The position numbers were made by a program, and so were the translations under genes. Under the pieces are notes generated by a model. It was not told the DNA's origin. It worked only from the letters and a program-made list of their open reading frames with translations, and did not search any database. A DNA stretch of 64,000 nucleotides from Fistularia commersonii (Eukaryota; Chordata; Actinopteri; Syngnathiformes; Fistulariidae): the NCBI GenBank assembly GCA_037954325.1, contig JBBMNZ010000013.1, forward strand, positions 11,205,001 through 11,269,000, in the 5' to 3' direction. Shown here one piece after another: positions 38,501-49,636 of this stretch. Numbering within the stretch: the first letter of the stretch is position 1; every line of letters starts with the position of its first letter.

Positions 38501-39894
38501 AAGGAGCTCATTCCTTCAGTCAAAACAAATTGTCAGCTTCGTTCATTTCTCAATATTTTGATGCAATGCAGAGGTTTTCTAGAAACTTTTTTTTTTTTTG
38601 CTTTCTTCCAGGACAAGCTCTATTCAGCCGCCCAATCCAAAGTTAGTGTGGCTTTCTATCCGGACGGTGGTGAAGGAGAAAGTAAACACATAACAAGGAA
38701 AGCAATTGATTCCCAAAACAAATGTTACTCTGGTGAAATTGCTGCCCTTGTCTTCACTATATTGGAAATGAGCAAATTTAGTAACAGTTTTTAAAACCCC
38801 CAGAGAGCCAAATGTTGGCGTGTGTGTATGTAACCGTGTTTGTTATTATTTTTTAACTCTGAAGCTTGAATCTCATTTGCTTTTGCTGTGATAACATCTG
38901 AGCGATAATATACTTACGCCCAGAAGTCTTCCACCGTGTCAAATTTGGAGATGAGTCTGAGGTTTGCTTGCCAGGTTTTGCTTTTATCATTCTTGAAAAA
39001 CCACAGAGCCCACCTGGAAATCATATGCAAAAGGAAAATTGCATTCCTTCCATTAAGCATCACTCTTTAATAGATTTTAAGTTGCAGGGTATACAGAGTA
39101 TACTGCACCTGATTACTGTGCTCTTACCTGTTTTGTAATGGATGCTTAATGTATACCTCAAGATTTGCAACCTGTTGAAAGGTTGTTTCACAGGTTTCCT
39201 TTTCCGGATTTGCAGAAACAGAGCTTGATACCTGGACAAAGAAAATCACAACACTTTTTTTTTAATATAACTGTAAAAGCGAAGTGATCATAGTTGTGAC
39301 CTGAGAGAATCGTGAGGGTACAAATGACTGTCGAGTAACACAGAAATCCATAAAAGACCAAGAATTGAAATTAATGTTTGTAGATGCTGTCGTAAAATGT
39401 TGTCTTATATATTATGAAAATTATATCTGTCTGTTATCCATAGTTTAATTTATATAACTTGTGAGAGACCACGTTAAATACATGAAACAATGATAAGGTT
39501 GCTCTCAAGTCTCTCCCATTAGTTTGAGAAGTGGTTACATTTGTGAACCCGACAGTTGGCTAAATTGACACGCATATTCATTGCGACTTCCCACGCTGGC
39601 GAGTTTTAACACATTTAAATAACTAATAATGAAACCCTCAATTCCTACACATTTTTATTCGTTGGGAAAACGTTGCTGAGGAAACTCAGCAACTCAGCAA
39701 CGAATGCCACCCTTGCCAATGTTGAGTGAGTCACTTCAGTTACCTGAGTCGTTCAATGTCAACACGACCAGTTAATTCAATCACTTAGGTGGCAAAAATA
39801 ATAGTCTCACTGACAAAAAGAAAGAGAGGAAAAAAAACGGATGGACACAAATATCCGTGGATTGCATACAACTTACTAGTAGAGCAGTCGCCAT
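35599..39894 (-). CDS. eif4e: Eukaryotic translation initiation factor 4E
   Basis: Complete cap-binding subunit of eIF4F, cytoplasmic, which binds the mRNA 7-methylguanosine cap and eIF4G or 4E-BP. Coding exons on the minus strand, in transcript order: 39,894-39,877; 39,231-39,128; 39,013-38,918; 37,539-37,476; 36,222-36,109; 36,010-35,871; 35,713-35,599. These total 651 bases (216 aa plus stop), against 217 aa in human, and every junction keeps frame. Cap-stacking W55 and W101 with E102, phosphate contacts R156 and K161, the eIF4G-binding W72 and the MNK-site-equivalent S208 in KSGSTTK are all present. It starts MATALL, with the ATG inside AAGATGGCG, a YY1-like promoter/start context. The first 30 residues diverge strongly, as usual in the family. 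Oddities are HNRSGGRW for the usual NKRGGRW and a KIKFVA end. It could be a teleost-specific paralogue (for example eif4e1c) and not the direct EIF4E orthologue; linkage to adh5 favours the latter. Confidence 0.95.
37576..38069 (-). mobile_element. hAT-type non-autonomous transposon in eif4e intron 3
   Basis: The 494-bp element begins CAGGGGTGGTCAAACTTTTT and ends GTAGTTTTCCCACCCCTG, the inverted ends of Charlie/Tip100-like hAT elements. It is bounded by an 8-bp duplication with one mismatch, CCATATAG (37,568-37,575) and CCATATAC (38,070-38,077). The minus strand keeps a transposase remnant (ELNDMDWLHDLAFTVEIL, and LEPLNDWINK near the end), so it is an internally deleted derivative. It sits only 35 bases upstream of the eif4e exon 4 acceptor in the transcript. 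Confidence 0.88.
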
Positions 39895-39980
39895 CTTCTG
39901 GAAATCTCAATCATTTTTTCGGCGTGTTAAAATAGCTGATTTGGGCCATCTGGTCCGTAATACGACGCATGCGCAAAGAG
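39895..39980 (-). promoter_or_regulatory. eif4e proximal promoter with NRF1-like palindrome
   Basis: The sequence immediately upstream of the eif4e ATG is CpG-containing and TATA-less. ACGCATGCGC at 39,965-39,974 matches the NRF1-type palindrome typical of housekeeping promoters, about 70-80 bases upstream of the start codon. The start codon itself lies in AAGATGGCG, a YY1-like site. The transcription start is not determined. Confidence 0.45.
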
Positions 39981-41118
39981 GAGAAACCCCGTTAATTCAT
40001 GGTGTCAAGGGGTTTCATGAATTACTGAATGCTCCAAAGAAGTTGGGTTCATGGCACTTTACACCTAACAAAGCTTGTTATGTTCTGGTTATCGTATGAC
40101 AGCTCCTTTGACAAAACCAAGCCGTCACTCAAATATTTTTTTTTTAAAATTGGATGTGTGTGGTGCTGACAAAATGTAACTGCAAAAGTGGGGGAGAATC
40201 AATAGTATAGGCTCATAATGAGATCAACTATGAAAAGAAATGTTTAATAAAATTGATAAATCACTGGAATATATATTTTATGGCGATAAGTATGAATAAG
40301 TATAAATGTTATCAATTAATGTCAATCTTACAATTGCTGAACACTGCAACAACCTGACAAATACACCTTCAAAAAAATGAAGAAAGATAAATTGGGAAAA
40401 TGTACCTTGCAAAAAGAAAAGGAAAAAAAAAAACATCAAGTACGAAGCTCTGCCTTTATCAGCCTTTGTATGGCTTGATCACCACCCAAGTCCTTGTGAA
40501 AAATACTACTATGGTAAAGATTGAACACTTGTTACCATGGCAACATGTCCAGAACAAAAAAATCCACTTTCTTAAGAAAGGGAGTCCCTGGGTAGATCTG
40601 AAATTGCTTCCCTAACCCCTTAATTCTACTTCATGCTATTAGCCAACAACCATATACTAAAACTTAAGAAAAATAAAAATAAAAAGTTAAAGAAGAGCAA
40701 GTATTTTAATGCAGGTCCAGCTCCTCTGAATTATCATCAATCAGTTCTTGTTGAAAATAACATTTGATCATTTTATAATTCCTCTACACTACATTCCGGA
40801 CATTGGAAATTGACTTAAAAATACAACATACACAATAAACCACAGAAAAAAACCAATATGAATGATTTATGTCATGTTTTCTCAGAAAATGTTTGGTAAG
40901 TAATGATGAATGAAATACATAGTGCACAGAGGAAAATCAAATCAATCAAGCATGAGAAATACATTTTCAACTCTTTAATGACAATTTGACTCTTCTTGAA
41001 AAAAGTAGTCCACTACTCAACAATTAGTTTCTAATGCTGAAATGTTCCATCGGAGCAAGTGCAGAGAATTTTAGAATCTTTGACAGGAGACGGTTTAAGG
41101 ACAAATGTTGTGGGCACT
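39981..41118. other. eif4e-adh5 intergenic spacer and adh5 3' UTR
   Basis: AT-rich with no coding exon. I looked for metap1, which lies between EIF4E and ADH5 in human, and saw nothing like it. An ATTAAA on the minus strand at 40,979-40,974 is 140 bases past the adh5 stop and is a reasonable polyadenylation signal. Confidence 0.55.
40974..40979 (-). terminator. candidate adh5 polyadenylation signal (ATTAAA)
   Basis: Common variant hexamer 140 bases downstream of the adh5 stop codon in transcript direction. Position is plausible but unproven. Confidence 0.35.
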
Positions 41119-44100
41119 TCAGAAAGTCAGGACTGCACGGATACTGCAAAACAGAAAACCACAACAACAAAAAACAGTGAATCTATGAGAACACACAACG
41201 TTTTGGAGAAGGAACAAAAACTTTGCAAGGAAATAATGAAAAAATGTATCAGATCAAAAAACAAACATAACTGGACTGTTCTCACCTCTTTCCAGCATGC
41301 ATGAGGTCAAATCCCTCATTTATCTTCTCAAAGGGCAAAGTGTGAGTCACGAACTCATCCACCAATAGCTTCTTATTCAGGTATTCCTCCACTAGCTTTG
41401 GAACACTCTCCACACTCTTCCAGCCTTGGGGCAAGAAGATCAACACTAGTGTTATGAACCGAACTGAATGAGTACTACAGATTTACCCATTACAACAACA
41501 AACATAGCAAGCATTCCTAAGTAGAAGACTAAGAAAACAGGGAATTAACGTCAACATTAACTCTGTTAAACACTACGTCATTAAAATTGTATATCTCTTT
41601 CAGTGGCTTGGGATATTAATGTAAGATAAGATAAACTTTATTGATCTCCATAGGGTGAATTCTGCATTTATTTTGGAGCATTTCTTGATTTCATGGTCTT
41701 TATTTGGGATGTAAAGATTTTTTTTAAAACAGCTTATCAAAACAGATACAAAATAAAGAAGATTTCAAACTACTGCAGGGGTGCAGCCACTGTACCAGCA
41801 GTTGGAATATTATTTTACATATTTATTTATACTTGCTTATTTTTACCCAAAGGGCTCAATGCATTACGAACTTTTCATACAATACAAATGTTGTTTCTTT
41901 TACTAGGTCTGACATTCCTTTTCAGAGCAGATACATCCACACAACTGTCTCAATCTGTTTACTTACTTTGAAAAAATAAAAACAGTATACACACGCAGCT
42001 AATGTTTTGGATACTGAGTACTGTTTTGCATGATTTAGGTCATGATGATTTGGGGAGTCTGGCTTAGCTTTAGCTTAGCTTCTGTTTTCATTTTTTTTAT
42101 AAAACTCTTTTTTTTTTTTTTTGTTTTTCAAATAAATAACAGCGAACAAAATAGGTGTTGACAGAAACAGGTTTTGCCAAAAATAATGGCAGAAGACTAG
42201 AGACTGATTGGATTCTGGTCTGGAACAATCCTCGGCGTTTAACTACATGAGCAACTTCAAAGTTGCTGAGAGTTAGTGCTGTACATATGCAACATTAAGT
42301 CCATTGAAGCACTAAGGGGAAAAAAAAAAGTTTCAACAGCGCCATTCACCTCCAAAAGCTGTACCCCGCCACACTCGACCAGTCACCAGCTGGAATGGTC
42401 TGGTAGAGATCTCCTGTCCAGCTCCAGCCACACCAATGATGACACTCTCACCCCATCCTTTGTGACACGCCTCCAGAGCAGCTCTCTAAATAGTACGCAA
42501 ATAACAAATTTCTTAATTTATAAACAATAATGTAAACAATCTTGCATTTTTTACACTGCAGGTACTGCACATTTTGCATTTTGGGTAGCTGAAAGGAGCA
42601 TGCTATTCTTTATAAAACGAGAACACAAAACAAGCCTTACCATGATTTGCACATTTCCAATGCACTCAAAGGAATAGTCTACTCCACCATCAGTCATCTC
42701 GACCAGAACTTCTTGAATGGGCTTAGAGTGGTCCTTGGGGTTAACAAACTCAGTGGCTCCAAACTTCTTGGCTGTCTCATATTTGGCAGGGTTGATGTCA
42801 ACACCAATTATTCTAGTTGCCCCAGCAACTTTACAGCCCATTATGACTGCAAGGCCAACAGCACCCAGACCAAAGATAGCACACGTAGAACCAGGCTCAA
42901 CCTGCCCATTTATGAAGAGAAATAAGATGGTCCAACTTTAAGTTCAACCTTTACCTATTCATTAGTACTATTTGATGGCTTTTTGAAGCTTTAGACAAGA
43001 ATTCTAAATGTGAGAACCACTTTATTGTTACACAGTTAAAATCTACACTGCACTGCAATATTGATTTCAAAGTTCTCATTAATTTACACAAGAACTAACA
43101 ACAATCCCCAAGACTTACTTTTCATATAGAATATTAATACAGGTCAGTCACTTTCTATTGTACTAGTCTTTTGAAAAACATGTGCACTGAATAGGCATGA
43201 ATTATAAAACAGAAAAATGTTCAAATAATATATTACATTTTGTTGTAATTTTCATATTCACCTTGGCTGTGTTAATAGCAGCACCGTAACCGGTGGAAAT
43301 ACCACATCCAAGCAGGCAAACTTTATCCAGTGGAGCTTTGTCATTGACCTTGGCCAAAGAGATGTCAGCTACCACAGTGTACTCAGAGAAGGTGCTGGTC
43401 CCCATGAAATGAAACACTTGCTTTCCCTTGCAGGTGAAACGTGAGGTACCATCAGGGAGCAAGCCTTTGCCCTGGGTTACTCTGAGGATTGAAACCCAAG
43501 AGATAGAGATTTTTTTTTTTTTTTTACTGAACATATGTTGAAATGTATTTGACTGTATTTAAACTATGGATTACAAGTCAGTGTTTGATTTTCAGGATTT
43601 AACAATTCAAGCATGTGAACTGAACAGAGCAAGGAGTTCTTAATGTAAACAATAGGGATGTCACTATTAGATCCCGACATATTATGATGGTAGGTCAAGA
43701 GATTCAAAAAAACAATGAGGTCATACAACAGTGTCCTTATACATATATGCACAAAACATCCCCTCAACAGGAATATGTATTTATTTCTGCTGCAGGAGGT
43801 AAAACTACTGCAATCAATTAAAAATGTGCAAAGTCCAGTTTCATGGTTAAATCAGATCTGGACAAGGGCCAGAAAGACTGACAGTATGCAAGCAGACATC
43901 TACAAGGACGGCAGGAATGCTTTCAAAGCCATCATTCTGTCTTTGCACAATGAGCATCCGCCTATATAGGCACAACTTATTCTGAATAATGTGTCCTCCA
44001 TTTTGCAAAAATAATACTGCATCACTGACATTTTGTTAGTAAATGATGCACATTTTGTTTACCTTGGGGTAGAAATGTGCCAACAACAAATCAGACCACA

Positions 44101-47100
44101 ACTTATTTTGAAATAAAAACACTCTTGTGTGTAGATGTTCTAACAAAAAATCCATGATATTCTATCGAGTTGGGAGCTGGACTGGATAAATACTTGTTTG
44201 TCAGAAAATCAATTCGTGATGACCCTTTTGTTTTGGCAGGACAGAGCCGTGAACTAAAATGCTAATGGAAGCTCAAGGTTTTGTTCAGCTACTGAGTTTG
44301 CATGACCTGCTAGAATTAAACTTCTTCCATGTGCTTTGTACAGCTTTACATTAATTCTCAATCATTATCAACGCACTATTAGTAATTTATAAATTATTAC
44401 AGTAATATTTATCAAGCCAAATCACTAAAGCTACATTAAGTGCATTAAGATGAGATGAAAATAGGAGTGCATCAGCAGAGCAATGTGTCCTCAACCGAAA
44501 CAATATTATGTGCACAGGTAGCTCAGGATGGAAAGGTACAGATAAAAGAGCGTGCATTGCACGTCAGAAATTGTCATACTTGACCGCAATAGAAGGCCAC
44601 ATGTAAAGAAGATGATCGTTGAGAAATGGGTGAAAACTCAACAGATGATAAACAAAAGCAATTAGTTACTCCGGGTTCTTTATATAAAGGAAGTGTCTGC
44701 GCTGTGAACATGACGACTTAAGTTGCAGACCCTGCTCCGAGGAACTGAAAAGACATCGGGAGTCAGATAACGACTGGTCAGTCTGTGGGAGTTACGTCCT
44801 GAGAAAAGACTGTCAACAACTGTCAACGACCAGTGAGAAAAAGACACCCAGAACTGCACATTTCATTCTTTGTATAATAAAAACACTGGGTCAGGGAAAC
44901 ATAGCCAGTCAGACTTTGTGAACTGACACGATTGTTGCTTGTCAGGGAATAGAAGATCGGACCCAGAGCTCTGTATACTTTATTTGGACTGCTGAATTAA
45001 ATACTGATGGAAGCCAAAATATTTTCTCCTATTGCTTCATCAACGAATATGCAGGATCCAACCACACTCAAGGTAGAATGGGACAAGATCTAACAGCTTA
45101 AAACCAAACAGTTCATTTAATAATATTACCTTATTTTCTGGCAAAGGTTGGTCTTGGGATTTTTGCAGAATTTGCATTCACCACACTGGGGTACATACAA
45201 GGGGATGACAGTATCACCTGAAAAAGAAAAGCAAACAGCTAAGCCAAAACCTATGCACTGCACTTTGAATTCGATTTTAAGGTTTTTGTTGTGCCCGCAG
45301 TTCCATACCAGGCTTGAATTTGTTAACACCTTCACCAACACTCTCAACTATCCCAGCACCCTCATGGCCCAAGACGACTGGAAAAATCCCTTCAGGATCA
45401 CTTCCACTCAAAGTGTAGGCATCTGTGTGACACACTCCTGTGGCAATGATCTAGGGAACACAATGCCCATGTCAGAGATCTGCTATGTTCATATTAAACA
45501 CTTAAATGTAAATCAAGACTGCTTTGTCTGATAAAGCAAAGAGAAGTTCATTAAAATTCTCAAAAATTACTGCCTTGCAGATGCTGCCTTATTGTTGATA
45601 CCAGCATGTCACAAATCAAGATTTTTAATTGCCATCGCGCGGGCCCAGAGAAATATTGCAATGAGAACTCCCAGCTCAGAGTATGTACAGGATAAAAATA
45701 AATAAGACAGTTATAAACATAGAGCGCAGATATAAACATAGTGCGGATAGCATGAAGGATGATATGAATATGACTGAGTTTCAAGTGCAGCTTAGTGCAA
45801 GGTGGTGTTGAGTGAGAGATTGTCAGGTGGGTCTGAGATTGTCTCTGTGGGGGTTTGAGGATGGAGTGGTTGCCAGCAGGGGGCATTGTGTTGGTGTGTG
45901 GCTGAACAGGTAGGGGTTCAGGTGTGAATGTGAGGGCTCTGCTGGGGGATGGGGTGTGGTAGCTTGCAAAAGAGGGGGAATTGCTTTTACAGCTCTTGGG
46001 TAGAAGCTGTTTTTCAGCCGAGGCGTGTGGGTATTGATTGTCCTGTCCCGCTTCCCTGATGGGAGCAGCACAAACAGGCTGTTGCCCAGGTAGGAGGGCT
46101 CCATTGTAATGGTCTTGGCCTTCTTCTGCATCCGGGCATCGTAGATAAACCCCAGATCTAGGAGAAGGCAGCCCACAATGCCCTGTGCTGTTCTCACCAC
46201 CCTGGCCGGCTCCTTCCTGTTTCATGCTGTGCAGCCACCACACCACACTGTAGCGCTGAGACAGAGGATGCTTTCTGTTGTCGATCTGTAGAGGTTGATG
46301 AGCAACTGAGGAGAGGCCAGCTCACTTTAGCTTCCTGAGTAAGAAGATTTGTTGCTGGGTTTTCTTCGCCAGGTGTGGGTTGTTGCGGCTAAAGTCAGGT
46401 CGGATGAGATGTGGATGGCCAGGAACCTGAAGCTGCCCACGCGCTCCACTGTATCCCTATTTATGTGAGGAGAGCTTGTGCCGTTCTCCTGAACCGTCGG
46501 TAACCCACAACTATCTCCCTGGTTGCTTGTGTTTAGGATGAGGTTATTGTTAGAGCACCACTGAGTTAAGCGCTAATCTCTTCTCTGTAGTAGTTATCAT
46601 CATTATCTGATATGAGGCCCACGATGTTGGTGTCATCTGCAAACTTGACGATGGTGTTGTTTATGGAATGAATGGCAAGACAGCTGTGTGTGAAGAGGAC
46701 CGGGCTAAAACGCAGGCCTGCGGTGTACCAGTGTTCAGATCCGAGAGTAAGATGTGGAGTTCCCCAAACTCACCAACTAAGCCCTGTTGGTGAGGGAGTG
46801 CTAATCCTTTTAAACATTTGTTGGATTTGTTGCCTTGAGCAATGTTATAGTCAGGGGATATAAATTGTGTGACCTAAGAGTGACCTGTAATGTTGAAACA
46901 CCACAAAGGTTATTGCCAGTCTGCTGGTCAGCTTGAAGAGTGGATGGCATTAAAAAATAGTGATGTCACATATAATGCTTTGAATTGGGAAGAACTCCGA
47001 TGAGATACTGAACCCCTTGCTGCTCCCCTGGCACTGCTTTTTAACTGCTTTCTGCTCATGGCCCATCCATGATGGGTTAAATGCAGTGGGCAAATTTCAG

Positions 47101-48277
47101 TGATGTTGCGCTCCTTGTATGTAACAAACGGGGCATTTCTTCTATCATCAAAATTTCAACAATGAACAAAAAATGTAAAAAGTATCTTCCAAAAAGTATG
47201 ATGCCTCAGACTTTGAGGATTTTTTTGAATAGAGTAGCAGTCAACTTTCTGATTTGATGGCTAATATATGTGACAAATTCTATGACTGTAAAGGTTACAC
47301 AACCTTGGCTACTGTACATTTATCTATGCAATAACACATTAGTATTTATGTATCCATTATTTGACCAATAATGAACTGCTACCAATAACAATGTTAAACT
47401 GTAAAATAAATTGTCATGTCCACTCTTGCACACTTTTGAAAATATAATCAATCACATTTATATTCCTGTTATTTTTTGTAAATTGATGTGATGCCGTGAT
47501 GGTGTCAGCGGGGCATTAGTAATCTCAAATTTGCTGCTGTTTGAACTCATATCATGAGACTGATAATATCAAAAATGCAATTTTCAAAACATTGTCAATG
47601 GTGGCCTAAAAGCTGTGTATTTGCCTATTCCATTTATAACAATATAAAAGGTCAAAATTAAAATTAAAAAGACAGTTTGCTATGTAATTTCTGAGGGAAA
47701 TATTTAAGTATGAGATTTACCTTGATTCGAACCTCATGGGCCTGTGGAGGTGCAACCTCAACCTCTTCAATGGAGAGAGGTTTGCCAGGTTCCCAGGCAA
47801 CAGCAGCCTTACACTTGATCACCTTGAGGAAAAAAATATATATACATTGTTTGTTCGTTTGTTTTGTTTCCCACCACAGTCGAATGGGTGAAACTTATGT
47901 TTTAATAATTAACCGCTGGTAGCTTTAATCTGAGGAAATTGCATTCTATTGCACTCTAGGCAATTAGTTACCCGGTTAATGCTAAATCAGAACACATTTC
48001 TGACCGGTCGCACGATTTATAAAATAGTTTCCATAGTCACGTTTGTGCAACTAACCCGTGATCAGCAGACACAGCCGCCATCGAAGACTCACCATGGACT
48101 GTCAGGGCACGGTGTGCCTTGAAAATTACTTGTACAATTATCACGAAAGCATGTCAGAAGAAAAAACTCGGATAATGATCGCTTTGATGGCAGAAAATTG
48201 TTGTCTGCTATAATGAACAAACTGGCGAATCAAACAATACGTTTTTGGACCATACTTACTTTTCCTGTCGTATCCAT
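41119..48277 (-). CDS. adh5: Class III alcohol dehydrogenase / S-(hydroxymethyl)glutathione dehydrogenase
   Basis: Complete cytosolic zinc enzyme that oxidises S-hydroxymethylglutathione (formaldehyde detoxification) and reduces S-nitrosoglutathione. Exons on the minus strand: 48,277-48,260; 47,822-47,721; 45,450-45,309; 45,217-45,130; 43,481-43,262; 42,901-42,641; 42,485-42,350; 41,424-41,286; 41,143-41,119. They total 1,131 bases (376 aa plus stop; human 374), with the classical nine-exon ADH layout. Catalytic zinc ligands are C47, H69 (GHE) and C176. Structural zinc ligands are C99, C102, C105 and C113. The NAD-binding motif is GLGAVG, followed by DINP. Class III marks are present: Y52, D58 in SGSDPEG and R117 (human R115) in QKIRVTQ. 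The start MDTTGK joins VIKCKAAVAWEPGKPLS in phase 0. The C-terminus IRAVLTF differs from human VRTVVKI-type ends. Introns carry an L2-like LINE and an LTR-like segment. A possible second first exon lies at 48,093. Confidence 0.97.
41622..41662 (-). mobile_element. possible Rex1/L2-like LINE 3' terminus in adh5 intron 7
   Basis: TAAGATAAGATAAACTTTATTGATC followed by a short A/G stretch is the reversed form of the terminal repeat and tail of Rex1/L2-like LINEs in fish. No coding part was recognised upstream. Confidence 0.35.
44640..45065 (+). mobile_element. possible solo LTR fragment in adh5 intron 4
   Basis: There is a TATA-like TTCTTTATATAAAGG near 44,678. AATAAAAACACTGGG follows near 44,877, and a T-rich stretch, TTTATTTGGACTGCTGAATTAAATACTG, near 44,980. 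This order resembles a retroviral or retrotransposon LTR. Ends and target duplication could not be fixed, and no internal coding region is present. It is opposite in orientation to adh5. Confidence 0.3.
45830..46860 (-). mobile_element. L2/Rex1-like LINE fragment in adh5 intron 2
   Basis: Reading with adh5 on the minus strand, the reverse transcriptase motif NTIVKFADDTNIVGLISDND is intact near 46,660-46,610. It is followed by the region SFRFLAIHISSDLT (46.43 kb) and the C-terminal segment with GCTAQH-like sequence, VRTAQGIVGC and LPSGKRDRTINTHTPRLKNSFYPRAVKAI (46.2-45.95 kb). Stops and frame changes break it. The CR1-superfamily assignment is from memory of teleost elements. The 5' part and most of the polymerase are missing. 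Confidence 0.75.
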
Positions 48278-48400
48278 GTTTGCACCTACAAGAAAGACAG
48301 AAGGAAATCGCTTCCGTATAGGAGTAAAAGTTTGGACCAATCACAAATCAGAACGCAGAGGGTACTCACAACGCATGCGTCAAAACAGTGTTACTTTGGT
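48278..48400 (-). promoter_or_regulatory. adh5 proximal promoter with NRF1-like palindrome
   Basis: ACGCATGCGT at 48,371-48,380, about 95-100 bases upstream of the adh5 ATG, is the same core palindrome as upstream of eif4e. No TATA box is evident, which fits the constitutive expression known for class III ADH. Confidence 0.4.
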
Positions 48401-49636
48401 CGGTGTTTTAACTTACTAAATACGAAGGGAATATATATTCAAAGCGTTTTGTCATTAAATGGTTAATTTTTTGACACACCGCACTTCCATTTCAAGAGAG
48501 AATATGTAAAATAACCGTCAAACAAGACCTTTTAAAAACATTATTTGTGAACACATGGACACTTATCATTTTTAAACTACATCCCCTGGTTTTACCTTCC
48601 TCGTCTACTTATTGACCTACTTTGCAATGACACAGTCAATATATTATCTTTGTAGTTATATAACCATGGGCAGTTTTGGATTTACGCTGGATCTACAAAA
48701 TAATTGTAATTGTCTTGCTTCAGCATGGTTTACAGACCAAACAGTCAGCATTTACACTTCAACCCTATTCTTTTTAGAACTGAGGAAGCCTCTCGGACAA
48801 GGGGTGAAACATCTTTACTTAAAGAAATGGTAGTCCAATTGCCAAGAATTCACCATGACCCGGATGACTGAGAACCTCCACAGCTACAACCCTTTCCCAA
48901 TATTCTGTGCAATAATATAGTGTTAATTATGATCAGGTCTTCAATTATGAGTTTCTTTATTTGTGAAAGATTTGCCATAGACAAATAAAAAAATGTTTTT
49001 TTTTACTCTCAATTGTGGTACTACCTGAATCAAAATTCAGCAAGACAATAAACTATGCAATATAAAATGGCAAAGGAAATGACATGACATCACGATGGTC
49101 CACTTGTGTAATTTCTTTGAGGCACTTTGTCTGAAACAGAAATACAGGAGCAATGAAACAATGAAACAAACAATGAAAATCATGTTTTAATCAAGGTCAT
49201 TAACAAAAATGTCTGAATAACTTGTATTCTGTCTAATTTTACAAACTGTGAAAATACTAACAGCTTAAAGATTTCATCCAACATTTTAAGGTGTGCCAAA
49301 TGCAATCTGACCTTGTATCAGTTGTGTTTTTACTCAAAGTAGAAATATTTATCACACTGTACACAATCAGGTGGTGATAATGCCCCACCTTTTGACAAAG
49401 GGACATTCAGATCTCCACTTAACAAGATAGAACAGTTCCACATAGGTTACTGACTCATGGCTGAAAAATGACAATAAATGTGTTCATTCATTCACAAAAG
49501 AACCTTTTAGAATCAAGATCCATTGCTTAGTCAAAACTGGTACAAAAGTAAAACCAGAGAAAAAACAAAACAGGCAATGTTTGACTGCCTTCTCAGAAGA
49601 CTGGATTTAAAATCATTCAACGCCACCAACGCTGGA
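48401..49636. other. spacer between adh5 promoter and gar1 3' end
   Basis: Contains the gar1 3' UTR of unknown length; AATAAA-type hexamers on the minus strand occur at 48,961-48,956 and ATTAAA at 49,191-49,186. It also holds one copy of a short dispersed repeat near 48.8 kb. No other gene was seen. Confidence 0.5.
48779..48886 (+). repeat. dispersed repeat fragment (GAGGAAGCC...GATGACTGAGAACC type)
   Basis: Contains CTGAGGAAGCCTCTCGGACA, GGGGTGAAACATCTTTA and CCGGATGACTGAGAACCTCC. A second copy lies at about 50,380-50,512 and a weaker one at about 59,905-59,990. I recall this phrase as a widespread fish repeat of uncertain class. Confidence 0.5.

Noticed and set aside
39857..40099. Plus-strand 80-codon open frame over the eif4e first exon
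   Set aside because: Antisense shadow of the eif4e start region and promoter; no family similarity.
39981..41118. metap1 between eif4e and adh5
   Set aside because: Looked for because of human synteny; no matching exon sequence was seen on either strand.
45560..46246. 228-codon minus-strand open frame as a host gene in adh5 intron 2
   Set aside because: Part of it is an off-frame or decayed reading of the L2-like reverse transcriptase C-terminus; a retrotransposon fragment and not a host gene.
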